NCBI GenBank assembly: GCA_033239125.1
Contig: BSWB01000004.1
Coordinates: 139,512,426 to 139,576,425, forward strand
DNA length: 64,000 bases
Source of the DNA: Fagopyrum homotropicum
Taxonomy: Eukaryota > Streptophyta > Magnoliopsida > Caryophyllales > Polygonaceae
Direction: 5' to 3'
Made by a program: the position numbers and the translations under genes. The notes below the pieces were generated by a model. It made no database searches and was not told the DNA's origin. It worked only from the letters and a program-made list of their open reading frames with translations. Of this stretch, positions 38,478 through 50,490 are shown piece after piece; position 1 is the first letter of the stretch, and every line of letters starts with the position of its first letter.

Positions 38478-39289
38478 TTCTGAGGGTGATCTCGGTCTGT
38501 TCTTGTTGTATCTCGGTCGAGATGCACAAAGTGGACCGAGGCAAAAAGTTGCGTCGATCGAAGCTCCAAATTTGCAACGGTTTCCACCTAATCTCACTAC
38601 CAAAGGCTTCCTAAGGGGTACTTAAGCACTTTCCAACAACAAACAGCAGCAAATATCCTCTAAGCTGAACAAAATCAAACCGAAACCGAACGAGAAGGGT
38701 TTCAAACGAAATACCCAAATTTCTGCAGTGTGAGATGGATTTGAGCGAGATTTGATGCTGGAGATTCGTATGTCTTGCTTCTCTCGATGATTTAGAGCCA
38801 AAAATCCAGCAAAACAATGAAGATTTGAGGATTTGGGGAAAGAGGTGCCGGCTCGGTCGAGGCGAGGAGAGAGAGTAGGGTAAGATAAAGAGGGAGAAGT
38901 TCTTCCCCTTTTTATACCCCTCGAAAATTTTGATTTCATCTCGGTCGAAATGGTCGCCTAACCGAGATGCTGGACCGATGTGATTCCCAGTTAACATCAT
39001 TTCGGTTGAGCGAACTCCATCTCGGTCGAGATGCTTTGATAGCATTCGAGATGTGTGTCAGTCGAACTTCATTTTCTCAAATTCTTGATCATCAATCCAT
39101 TCATGTGTTTCCTGAGTTGTTTTTTTTTCTTTTCTTGGGTAAAAGCTAATTCATGTATAAGAGGACACACAAACACAAAGCAAACTAACTAAGCTAGTCT
39201 AGAAAAAAGAAAAAGAAAGCAATACCTTGGGTTGCCTCCCAAGAAGCGGTTGTTTAAGGTCGCTAGCTAGCTGGACCGTACGTCAATCT
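38478..39289 (-). promoter_or_regulatory. B2 pol-env spacer with putative internal promoter
   Basis: The TATA box (complement of 38909-38916) is 439 nt upstream of the env-like ATG. Family-B half and full sites lie upstream at 38936-39065 and beside the ATG at 38485-38560. The post-pol hairpin CTTGGG...CCCAAG is intact at 39226-39243. Confidence 0.6.
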
Positions 39290-42200
39290 TTAAGAAAGAT
39301 GCAAGGGTGCAATCTCCTCAGCTGAAACTTCCGGTTGATACTTCTTCAACCTATGACCATTGACCTTAAAGCTTCCACTAGTTTCACCCCATACTTCAAC
39401 TGCACCATGGGGAAAAATATTTTTCACAATGTAAGGTCCTGTTCATCTAGACTTTAACTTACCTGGAAAGAGGCGGAGGCGGGAGTTGAAGAGTAGAATA
39501 AGATCCCTTCTTTGAGCTCCTTAGGGATGATGTGCTTGTCATGCCATTTCTTAGTTCTCTCTTTATATTTTGGCATTCTAATAGGCATTCAAGTGTAACT
39601 CCTCCAACTTATTGATATCCAAAAGCCTCTTCTTTCCAGCTTCCTTGAGGTCAAAATTGAACCATTTGATCACCCAATACGCCTTGTGTTTCAACTCAAC
39701 GGGAAGATGACAAGACTTCCAATATACCAAATTGTAAGGGGTGGTACCTATGGGATTCTTGAATGCAGTCCTGTACGCCCAAAGAGCATCGTCCAATGTC
39801 ATAGACCAATATTTCCTTTTTCTTGAGACGGTCTTCTCCAAAATTGCCTTGATTTCCCTATTTGAGATCTCCACCTGCCCACTAGTTTGAGGATGATAAG
39901 GGTTTGCTACCTTGTGGCTTACCCCATACTTCGATAGAAGTGCCTCAAACTTCCGGGCTGTAAAATGTGTTCCTCCGTCGCTAATGATGACTCGAGGCGT
40001 TCCAAAGCATGGAAAGATAGTCCTATTGAAGAACTTCACAACCACCATGGCGTTATTAGTGGGAGAAGCAATGGCTTCTACCCATCTAGAGACGTAATCA
40101 ACAACTAAGAGAATGTAGAGGTTTCCTGCAGATAATGGGAAAGGTCCTATAAAATCAACGCCCCACACATTGAAGATCTCGACTTTCTGAATATTGTTAA
40201 GAGGCATCTCGTTCCGCCTAGATATATTTCCTGTTCTTTGGCATGCATCACAAGAAGCGACAAACGTTTGCACATCCTTAAATAATGAAGGCCAAAAGAA
40301 ACCAGAACGTAATACCTTAGTACACGTTTTGTGAACGCTAGCATGTCCTCCACAAGGAAGTGAATGGCAATGTCGTATGACACTTGTAGTCTCGTCCTCC
40401 GGAACGCAGCGTCTAAGCATCCCATCCGGTCCTCTCTTGAAAAGTAGAGGCTCGTTCCAATAGTAGTGACGTACATCTTTAAAGAACTTATTCCTTTGGG
40501 CGTATGTCAATCCAAGAGGTATTTCCTGACAAACAAGATAATTAACAATATCAGCGTACCAAGCCTCATTACCATTAGAAATTTGGTGAAGCCAATGCTC
40601 CACCAAATGCAATTTCTCATCGGGAAATGAATCATCAATGGGGACATCGTCCCTTTTAAACGAGGTAGGTGGTAACTGGCTGAGGTGATCCGCTACAGAT
40701 TTCTCGGATCCCTTCTTATCGCGAATCTCTAAGTCAAATTCTTGAAGCAAGAGAATCCAACGAATAAGACGCGGCTTTGTGTCCTTCATAACTAGCAAGT
40801 ATCGAATAGCTACATGGTCAGTATAGACAATATATTTCGCTCCCACCAAGTAGGAACGAAACTTCTCAAATGCGAAGACAACTACCAAGAGATCTTTCTC
40901 GGTGGTAGCGTAGTTTAGCCGAGCCTCATCTAGCGTTTTGCTAGCATAGTAAATGGCGTTGGTCCGGCCATCTTTCTTCTGTCCAAGAACCGTTCCTGTA
41001 GCCACATCGCAAGCGTCACACATGATCTCAAAGGGCAAGGTCCAATCAGGAGGTTGAATGATGGGAGCGGAGATCAACGCTTCCTTTATCCTGTAAAAAG
41101 CATCAAGGTTCTTGCGAGAACTCATAAACAACATCCTTATTCAATAAATTAGTAAGAGGTTTAGAGATCTTAGAGAAATCCTTAATGAACCTCCTGTAGA
41201 AACCTGCATGCCCAAGGAAACTTCGCACACCTTTAACAGAACAAGGTGGGGGGAGTTTTTCAATAGTCTCGATCTTAGCTCGATCGACCTCTATACCTCG
41301 GTTTGAAATAAGGTGCCCTAGAATAGTTCCTTTACTAACCATGAAGTGACACTTCTCCCTATTCAAATGAGATTAGTGTCTTCACAACGTTGTAACACTA
41401 GATAAAGGTTAGCCAAACAGTTATCAAAAGAGGAACCATATACAAAAAATCATCCATGAATACCTCCATGATCTCCTCAATATACTCGGAAAAGATAGCC
41501 ATCATAAAACGCTGAAACGTGGCTGGTGCGTTACACAATCCGAATGGCATCCTCCGATAATCAAGCGTTCCCCATGGACAAGTGAAAGTGGTCTTCTCTT
41601 GATCATCCGGATGGATAGGAATCTGAAAGAAACCACTATAACCATCTAAATAACAAAATTGGGAGTGTTGTGCTAACCGTTCAAGCATTTGATCAATGAA
41701 TGGAAGAGGAAAATGGTCCTTTCTCGTTGTCAAATTCAATCTTCGATAGTCAATGCACATTCTCCAGCCTGTAACGGTCCTTGTGGGGATCCACTCGTTG
41801 TTCTTGTTGGTTACAACGGTCATTCCGCCCTTCTTGGGAACTACATGTACCGGACTCACCCATTTGCTATCCGATATGAGAAATATGATTCCTGCATCAA
41901 GCAACTTAAGGATTTCTTTCTTTACAACCTCTTTCATGATCGGATTTAACCGTCTTTGAGGTTCCCGTGAACGCTTATGATTATCATCCATTAGTATCTT
42001 ATGCATACAAAGAGAAGGCTTAACACCGAAAAGATCATCAATAATATAACCCAAAGTCCTTCTATGTATTCTCAACTCATGCATTAACCTAGACAGTTCA
42101 TCTTCAGTAAGAGTAGCACTAACAATGACAGGATATATCGAATCCGGACTAAGGAAAGCGTACCTTAAGTGATGTGGAAGAGTTTTAAGCTCTAAGATAG

Positions 42201-43421
42201 GAGGTGTCTTAAGTGTTGGATTCGTACCTCCCTCCTCTATGGAAGAGGATTTGGGAACTTCGGAAGAGATGGAAGAAATATTTGCATCATCTAATAAGAA
42301 AACGTCATTTGAATAAGTGGAGGTGTCGTTTGCCTCAAGTGGGACTCGGTCGAGGTGTTTTGGTTCCAACCAAGATGATGGACCGAAATTATCTCCAGTT
42401 GACCTCATCTCGTTTGCTTCAGAAGTCACCTTGGTCGAGATGTTGGGTGATGGACCGAGGTAAGTTCCAATTAACCTTATCTCGTTTGCTCCAAAAGCCA
42501 TCTCGGTCAAGATGCTGGGAGATGGACTGAAACCTAATGTGCTTTTCGGCTCCTTAACGAGTTCTTCAAATCTGCTCTTGGATCCTCTTCCAAAGCTTCT
42601 AAGCTTCGTATATCTGCATCACATAAAACATCTACACCTTCCTCCATCATACCAAAACTCAAAACTTTCTCAAGAGGATATTTAATTAGGATAGAGCTCA
42701 CCAACTCTCGAGAATCTTCCTTATCGTAGATGTTGAAGATGTCATCTTCCAAGGGTTGTCCTTTCATTGTGGCTAAGAGTGTAAACTCAACATGATCTTC
42801 CCCAATATTGATTGACAATGTGGCGTTCTTACAATCAACCATGCATCCCGAAGTTGCAAGGAATGGGATAATCTGCAGGAATGTCCAACACCACAAAATC
42901 TATAGGTATGTAAAACTTACCTAGCTTGAGGGGAATGCCCTCCAAGATTCTAATGGGACGAGTAATGGAACAATCCGCCATGTATAGAGTCATCTTCACG
43001 GGCTTAGGTTCTTCAAGACCGATCTTCTCACAAAGTGCTAGAGGAATTATGCTCACGCTTGCTCCTAGATCACAAAGTGCATCGTAACTCATGTCCCCAA
43101 CTTCGATGGGAATGCAAAATGAATCGGGATCTCTTAGCTTTGGTAGCATATTTTCTTTCATGATTTGAATGAGCTCCGAAGATCTTGAGGTCATCCGTAC
43201 TTTACCAAATTCTTCCAGCTTTCTTTTCTTTGATAGGATTTCTTTCCAAAACTTCTTATAGGCGGGCATACCTAAGATTGCATCAATGAAAGATATGTTA
43301 ATATGTATCTTATTCATAAGGTCTAGAACTTACCAAAGTGTTTGTCTAGACACACACGCGCCCTAGACTGCGGGAACGGAAGTGGAGGCTTGTAAGCAGG
43401 TGGTGGAACATAGACATTGGA
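39290..43421 (-). pseudogene. B2 gag-pol, broken, with integrase
   Basis: Readable from the gag-protease linker through protease (DLGAS), RT (FMDDF, then a frameshift), RNase H and full integrase (HCH...CDAC, WGVDFIGP, IISDGGTHF, GQVE). Frameshifts or breaks near 39578, 41110, 41370-41400, 42520, 42860 and 43320. Palindromes in the protease-RT linker are at 42340-42515. Gag upstream of 43421 is missing from the window because D is inserted. Confidence 0.88.
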
Positions 43422-45194
43422 TGTAAGAGCCTGAGTCTTTGGAGCCTAGGAGCCTTTCTGAACCTTAGCTGAGCTAGCTTTGACACTGCCAGCCTCCCCA
43501 ACGGACCCTGTGAGCCGCACCTGCGCTACAGGTGAGCCGCCCCTGCGCCTTAGTTGATCCGCCCTTGCGGTTTTGTGCTGCTGCAGCCACCTTTGTTGAC
43601 CTCTTGACTTGCTTTTGGGTTGACTTCTTATATAAGCCTTATCTTCAGACGAAGGGTTTCTTCATCTCTCCAGCTTCTCTCTTCCTCCTTACGTTCTTCT
43701 TCTTCTCTCTTCTTCCTTGACCTCTTCTTGATCTTGTGTGTGTGAGTTTTGAGAGTTGTTTGTGGTTTCAGGCTTGGATGATCTTGAGCTTGTGGCTGAG
43801 AGTTACTGATGTTGTGTTGAGGATTGTGTGAGGTGTGTTGATGCTCCTAGTTGCTGTTTAGGGTTGCTGTGGTAAGATCTTCACCTCCATCTTCCTTCCT
43901 TCCTGTTCTTTGCTTTTTTCTTCCGTTTCTACAATAGAATCACAAGCTGAGCTTGTGTAGATCTTATTCTGATGTTTTGATGATCATATATGTGTTTGTA
44001 TACATATGTGTTGTTTTGGTGTGTTGAAGAAGTGAAGAGAGTCGAGAAAGAGATCGAAGAGAAGTTGGGGCCAACATTTTGCACAGACAGCCACCCCTGC
44101 GCCTGGTGTGAGCCGCCCCTGCGCCTACCTGTGAGCCGCCCCTGCGCCTGCCTGTGAGCCGCCCCTGTGCCTCACTGGATCAGCCTTGTTCTCTTGCTTC
44201 TGTTGGTAACTACCTTGTTGGTATGTCTTCCTTCCTTCCTTTCCTTTGGCCTTGGCTTAGTTGGTAGCTAGGCTAGTGGGGTTAGGATGTGTTGTATGTT
44301 GGAGTTGTGCCTTAGGCACTTGTGTTGATATTGAGGTTATGCCATAGGCATACGTGAGCTTGTTATGATCTTGAGGTTTAGATTGAGGTTGTAGGTTGGT
44401 TTTGGTTATGGAGACAAGTCTTCTAACCCTTACAGTTTGTGATGTTGTGTGCCTTGCTCTTGTAGGCATTGATTCTTCCCCAAGGGGAAGTTGTGACGTG
44501 GTATTGGATACGAGTATGACAGGTAAGTTCATAGGACTTACTTAGCGTTCAGTTATGGATTTGTGTGATTGTGATGGTTGTGTGTGTTCATATGATTGTG
44601 CATTTATAACCTAAACCGGACTAGGACGACCATTTATTACATTTAAATGGCCCAAGTGTATTATAACAGGGCGGTAACCACCGGTCTCCGCCTGCTGGTT
44701 AGGAGGAGGTGCTTGGAAGCCAGTAACATAGGGGGGACGAGTGATGATCACCCCCATGCAAAACCCCTGTGTTAACGGGGGAAGGGACAAGGTTCTTGAG
44801 GCTCCTCGTGTTACAAAAGAAGTTGAATTAGTAATGGAATAACGTAATGAATGATAATAAATGAATGTGTGTGGCAATGCATGTATGAGATGTTGATGTG
44901 TGTTTGTGCTATTGCCTTCATGCTTATCTATTGTTGTAGCTAACGGTGTATACCGTGTTGTAGATGATCTGCAGGTTAGGAAGACTGCAAAGTGAGTCAG
45001 ATGGTGTGACTAGCCGAGGACTTCTGTACATTAGGATGCGTAGGTTGGGATCTTTTGTATCAGATGTTTATGTTTGATGTTTTGTACTCGGCTTTGTGTT
45101 TGTAAACACTTTTGATGTATCATATACAACTTTTATGTATTTGGTTTTACTCTACTTGTACCTTGTTGTAAGATCCATCGAACTTGTTGCCAGG
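43422..45194 (+). repeat. Element D 5' LTR, first part
   Basis: Plus-strand LTR beginning TGTAAGAG, interrupted at 45194 by B3 and completed at 56868-56939, which ends GTGTTACA; TGTAA...TTACA ends are typical of chromovirus LTRs. The TATA box TATATAA is at 43629-43635. CCGCCCCTGCG-type repeats lie upstream (43500-43560) and downstream (44090-44175), repeating the palindrome-TATA-palindrome layout with another motif. The flank TTGGA (43417-43421) would be the target duplication. The total LTR is about 1845 bp. The rest of the stretch has no supported ORF. Confidence 0.8.
45190..45194. repeat. Target site duplication of B3, left copy (CCAGG)
   Basis: CCAGG precedes the B3 LTR. The right copy is TCAGG at 56863-56867, with one mismatch. 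Confidence 0.8.
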
Positions 45195-46957
45195 TGTTTG
45201 CTCCAAACTGTGTGTGCAAGCTTTAAATTTATAACCCAAGATGTATGCTTAAAACAAAGATGCGAACCCGCAGTGTACGAGTCAATCGTAGTAAAAGCAA
45301 GAATTCTGGGGTGTCGATCTCACGGACTTAGGTGAAACAAAGCAAGTATAGGTTGTCAATATAGTAACTAACCACAAAAGCAATTAAAGCAATCAAAGAT
45401 GATAATATATTCAATTAAGGAAATATGCAAATTCTAGGGATTAAAGCATCTAGTTGTGGTTCCAACTCAAGATCTAAAGATAAGCGGACAAAGCTGAGGT
45501 TTTGCAAAGGGAAGGTGTTTCTAAAGTGGAATAGATCACCGGGTAAGTCTCACTACTCACTAACTCCAAACCAAAAGAACCTATTACCGGGTAAGTCTCA
45601 AGGTACTAAGGAAAGGAATTATAGTCTCAAACCAACACACCAAGTAAGGGAATAGAATCAACCTTTACCGGGTTTGTCTCAGGCTAACTCACAAAGATGG
45701 AATGAAAGCACACTCAAACCCCAATAAAGGATAAACCTTTATGACCTACACTTATGATCATGGGTAAACAAACAAAGAAATCACCGGGTAAGTCTCATCC
45801 TAGGCTTGCATTGAACCAGGAAAGTTGTAATAAGAATAGGATTTGGCAAACTCTAACACTTAACTCCCAGTTACGGATTAGATAAGGTCACCTCGGTCAG
45901 ACAAGTTCCACCCCGGCCGAGATGTTCATCGACTGAGCGAGATATTCTAGGGTTAAGGATAAAGACTCGAGCTTTCAAGATCCTACTAGAATTTAAGATT
46001 ATTCTATCATTTTTTTTCCCACAACCTTCAGCCAATCACCCTAGAATCACACAAAGAAATTAGCCACTCATCATCATGAAAGCGATAATCAAATATATGG
46101 GAAGAGAATGAATATTTGAACACAAAAACCTTAAGAACAAGGCTTCAATAACTGAATCAAACAAACAAATCAGCGTTCCTTGGATCACAAATCCAACAAG
46201 ACAAGTCAACAAGAAGGGAATCTAAGAAAGTCTTACAAAACCCTTCACAAAGACTATAAAAGCTATCAACTTCGTTCCTTCAATCTTCCTTCAACCTTCA
46301 AAAAATCCTTCCTAACTGTAGCTTCTTCAATCCCCAGCCGTTAAGATGGTAGCGGGTTGCTGAATTTGTGGGAGATCCAGCCCTTTATATAGGAAAATTA
46401 CCCTCCAAAGATAAAATATCTTAAAAAGATATTTTCCTAATAAAATATATCTATCTCTCATAAATAAATCCCTAAAATATATGATCTTCCTTCCAGAATT
46501 CCAACCAAAAATATAAGATCTCTCCTTCCAAAAATAAAAGATCTCAACCAAGAATAAAATATATCTCGCCGCGTCCAAGGTGTTCGCCTCGGTCGGGACG
46601 CTCCTCTAGATCACCTCGGTCGAGATGGGACTGTAGCTGACCGAGGTGGCTTTAAACTGAAAGTGAAATCTCTCAAATCTGGTTCAAAGTAAATATTCTT
46701 TGTTAATTCCATGCTTCCTGAGTTCTTTCTTAAGCTCCAGAATGTAGCTTCAATAACTCCTTAGCTCCTTTAGCTCCATTTTAGTTCAAAATGTGCCATT
46801 TTACCTACGATTACAACGAAATTTGGTGTAGACCTCGATTCCCGTAAAAGTAGATGAAACGATAATATAATCACATAATATACATCCAAACATGCAGATT
46901 ATTGAAGATAAAACGTCTAAACTAGCCCCAAAATATAGACTATAATTCATGCTATCA
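45195..46957 (-). repeat. B3 3' LTR, 1763 bp
   Basis: Homologous to 55103-56862. In the first ~130 bp by eye nine differences are seen, many C/T. Palindromes at 46571-46650 (U3) and 45893-45950 (leader). The TATA box is complementary to 46384-46391. Confidence 0.94.
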
Positions 46958-48379
46958 AAATACCCCATACTTGTCCCTTGCTTGTCCCCAAGCAAGTTCC
47001 AAATCTAAAATACAAGATAGAATGGATTATAAGTCAGAAAGATAAATGAAAAGTATTTCAAAACATTTTTGGTTGTGTGCTTCACTCATAGATCACTCTA
47101 AGAGAATGCTTCATGGAATTTAAAATCAAAATATGATCGAAACATTTTATAAATATAAGAAAGTTGTTCATCTTTGCATAAAATCATAGAATGCATAATA
47201 AATCATAATTATCAAAATTAATCATGTATAATCCAGTTTAAACCACCAAGTCAACCAACAAGCTTAAGGTCTCAAGGGCTTTTCAAAAGAGGTCAAGAAA
47301 CGTGTGAAGGTGGGATGTATATAGGGAATGTGGTGCTAGAATCCAGGAAAAGGATCTTCACTTCACTTGCTTTGAACTTCAACATCTTCCACCGATAAGC
47401 TTTGCTTATTTACTTTTTACTTTACTTTTTGGGATGCATGGACAGAGGTGCATAATAACCGAAGCCTAAGAGATCAGCAATCATCAATTTCTCGAGATGC
47501 CTCAAACCCTTGATGCACATACCATGACCCGTTAGGAATATCGTTCAATCCGACTTTTGCAAGACACAAACACCCGGCTATGTGAATGGCGCCGAGTTAC
47601 TCATCATCATGATTGACTTTCCCAAACCTATTTGTTTCTTTCTAACTTCCAGCCAAAATCTTAACTTTTCTTTCACTTGCTTTTCACTTGCTTGCTTCCA
47701 AATTCCCGGATAGGTAGAGGGAGGCAAATATGTATATGAGGGGCTAAGCATGATCAAGAAGAAGAAGAGAAGAGAATAAATTGCCTTGGTCTTTCCAGGA
47801 AGAGAGTGAGAGAACTTTTCATGTGGTGTCAACCTTCAAATTCAACATAATTTGGATAAAAGCAAAGTATTAAACATGCCACAAATTTCAAACAAAGCAT
47901 TTAGCAACTTAAACATATTATAAAACCTTTCAAACATAAAAAGATTTCAAAACCAGTCAGCAAACAAAATCATCACTGAGGTCATATCCAAATAAGAAGC
48001 ACAAAAATCGTTTCGAAAACTTTCTCAGTTAAGCTACCTCGGTCGAGATGTTCTAAGTTAACCGAGGTACTTTACCTCGATTGGTCAGAGTCACTTCGGT
48101 CGAGGTCATAAATTTTTTTTTTCAAACCAGTTTTTGACGTTTTTCTCAATCAATTAACTTGTATGCATGCATGTAATCTCAGATAAGCACATAGAGCATA
48201 AGGAAAATCATAAATGTCCGAATCAAGTCATACAAACATACATAATGTCGAATAATATATCCAAATACCCCATACTTGGGACACATTGTCCCAATGGGTC
48301 AAAATAAGTCTAAAGAAACAGAGTACTCACCGAACAATGCTGAGCTGCATAATAAATAAATAAAGAAATCCTACAAGCT
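46958..48379 (-). other. B3 3' untranslated region
   Basis: The PPT module at 46958-46994 abuts the LTR. The cross-family block is at 47440-47630, family-B palindromes at 48035-48110 and the post-env module GGGACAATGTGTCCCAAG (element sense) at 48263-48300. No ORF supported. Confidence 0.78.
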
Positions 48380-49656
48380 CTAATCCCAATCTGGTGGTGG
48401 TGGTGGTGGCACGTACGGGTACTGAGATGGATCAAAAGGATAGCCCATCATGTGTTGGAACTGGATCTCCATCATCCGGCGCTGGTAGTGCTGGATCCCT
48501 CTGCATGCGTACCCTACGCCTGGCAGGACGTGCTGGTGTTGTAGCTAGCTCCTCCTCTGTCTCCTCGTCGTCTAGATCGACGACTGGTATGCTGGTACCA
48601 GCTGTATCTGTACCTGTGTCCATGGCAGCACCGCCATCCTCATCCTCATCCTCCAGCTCATCAGCCTCATCATCCTCATCCTGCCCCTGAGCTGCTGCTG
48701 CTGCATCTCTGGCATCCTCCATAAGAGGAATCCACGCGGTGTGCCAGTACTAAGGGTCGAACATTGTAAACTGAGATGATCATCTAATACCCTGAGGTGC
48801 AGTATCTCCCAAGGCATCGCCACATACGGCGTAGTAAGTCCGCGAGGAACCAAGATCCTCCTAGTGATCATCTCCTGCAGCCCGAGCGGCTTGACATCCG
48901 CCATCATAGTACAAGCACTCAAGTCTAAGTCCATGTAACTCGCAATGTGAGTTACTATACCTCCGCAGCAAATATCTCCCTTCGCCTTTATCTTGTGCAG
49001 ATCCTCAACCATCATCACTCCAAAATCCGGAACTCCTCCGGTTACCATACAATACAGACTCAGCAGCTCCCCCTGTCTAATCTTCTGGGGCGTCTCAGTA
49101 CGCGCCAGAAGTGTCTCGCTGAAGATCCGGTGAGCAAGTCTGAAGGCCAGGTGGAAGATAATACGCTCCCTGGAATCTCCAGGTCTCCACGTGTCAGCGT
49201 GCTCAACTCATAAGCTATCTGGCCCCAAAACTCTCGAGCTACAGCTCGAGAAGGAAAATCAACAACTGTTGGGGGCCGGGAAGCCAAAGATATCCCTCCA
49301 ATGGTCCATCGGAACAAAGTAGTTCTGGTTCATCAACCGGTACTTGATGGCACGCTCAGTAGGCAAGTAAGTAACGGAGCTAAGAAACTCCAAGGTGGGC
49401 TCGAGGTAGGCTGGAGCTCTAATTTCAGTAAACTGCTCTAACCCCACCATAGCTATCATCCGCCTCAGATCATCATCCACGTTGGGCAGTCAAATACAAA
49501 AATGTCCAGAAACCGTGGTGCAACCACTGGACGTGCCGCAATGCGGTTATAATCTACCTGGTGACGCTCATGGATCACCGGTATGGAACGGCGTGAAGAA
49601 GAAGAAGGAGAAGGGGATGATCTATCTCTCAGAACAAGCTGTCTGTCAGAACTCAA
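48380..49656 (-). pseudogene. B3 env-like ORF, broken
   Basis: Starts MSSDRQLVLRD at 49656 and ends at 48380-48382 (PPPPPPDWD then stop), close to B1. At least four frameshifts split it (near 49470, 49270, 49055 and 48720). It still contains CCGGIVTHIA and the acidic region. Confidence 0.85.
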
Positions 49657-50490
49657 CTTTTTCTCTCTCTGTCAGACCACCTCGGTTGCCCTGACAACTC
49701 TCAAGAACACCTCGGCCGAGGCACAGGTCGACTGGACCGAGACGATGTGTTGTTCGATCGAAACTCTCAGAAATCCAGTTCTTTTCCCCCGATATCACTA
49801 CCAATGGTTCCTATGGGGTACTTAATCCTTTTTCAAGACAATGCAGGGGCAACCAAAGCCCAAATCGATTGAAAACAGTGAAGAAGGGAGAGTTAGGGTT
49901 TTTTTCAAATTACTCCAAATTTGGTCGATTTGGAGCGTTTTTGTTGCAGATTGTTGCTTGCAAACCGATCCTCTACCCTTTCCTTGCAGTTTGGAAGCGA
50001 GAATCGTCGAAAACGGGCGAAAATCAAAGAACGAGGTGAGTTGGGTCGCCGCGGTCGAGAAGGTGAGAGAGGGAAGAGAGAGAAATATCAGCCCCCTTTT
50101 ATACCCTTTTCTGAAACTACTGTCACCTCGGTCGAGATGGTCTCGACTAGACCGAGGTGGTACGGACCGAGGTGGATCTTCAGTAACCCTAGTCGTCTCG
50201 GTTGCTCAAGAATCATCTCGGTCGAGGTGCTGTGATAGCAACCGAGATGTGTCTCAGTCAAACTCCGTCTTCTCAAATTCTCGAACTTTTGTCCTTCCAG
50301 TGTTGCTCCTGGGTTATATTCCTTCCTTAGATGTCACCTGTTGTTTGTCTAGGACGCCAAAAACAAAGCAAAGCAAAGCAAAAGCAAACTATCTAAAGCT
50401 AGACTAGAAAAAGGGAAAAGAAAGAAATACCTTGGGTTGCCTCCCAAGAAGCGCTTGATTTAAGGTCGCTAGCTGGACCGTACGGTGTCC
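49657..50490 (-). promoter_or_regulatory. B3 pol-env spacer with putative internal promoter
   Basis: The TATA box (complement of 50097-50103) is 447 nt upstream of the env-like ATG. Palindromes lie at 50123-50245 upstream of it and at 49675-49765 beside the ATG. The post-pol hairpin is intact at 50431-50448. Confidence 0.62.

Larger units (their letters stand above)
35845..43421 (-). mobile_element. Athila-type element B2, degenerate, both ends missing
   Basis: Family-B element lacking its 3' LTR (about 130 bp of UTR plus the LTR replaced by segment E) and cut in gag by D at 43421. It retains integrase, unlike B1 and B3, so it represents the longer, potentially autonomous form of family B, now decayed. 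Confidence 0.88.

Noticed and set aside
44257..44877. Short open frames in the D LTR (about 90 codons each, minus strand)
   Set aside because: Antisense within an LTR, low complexity, and no homology recognised.
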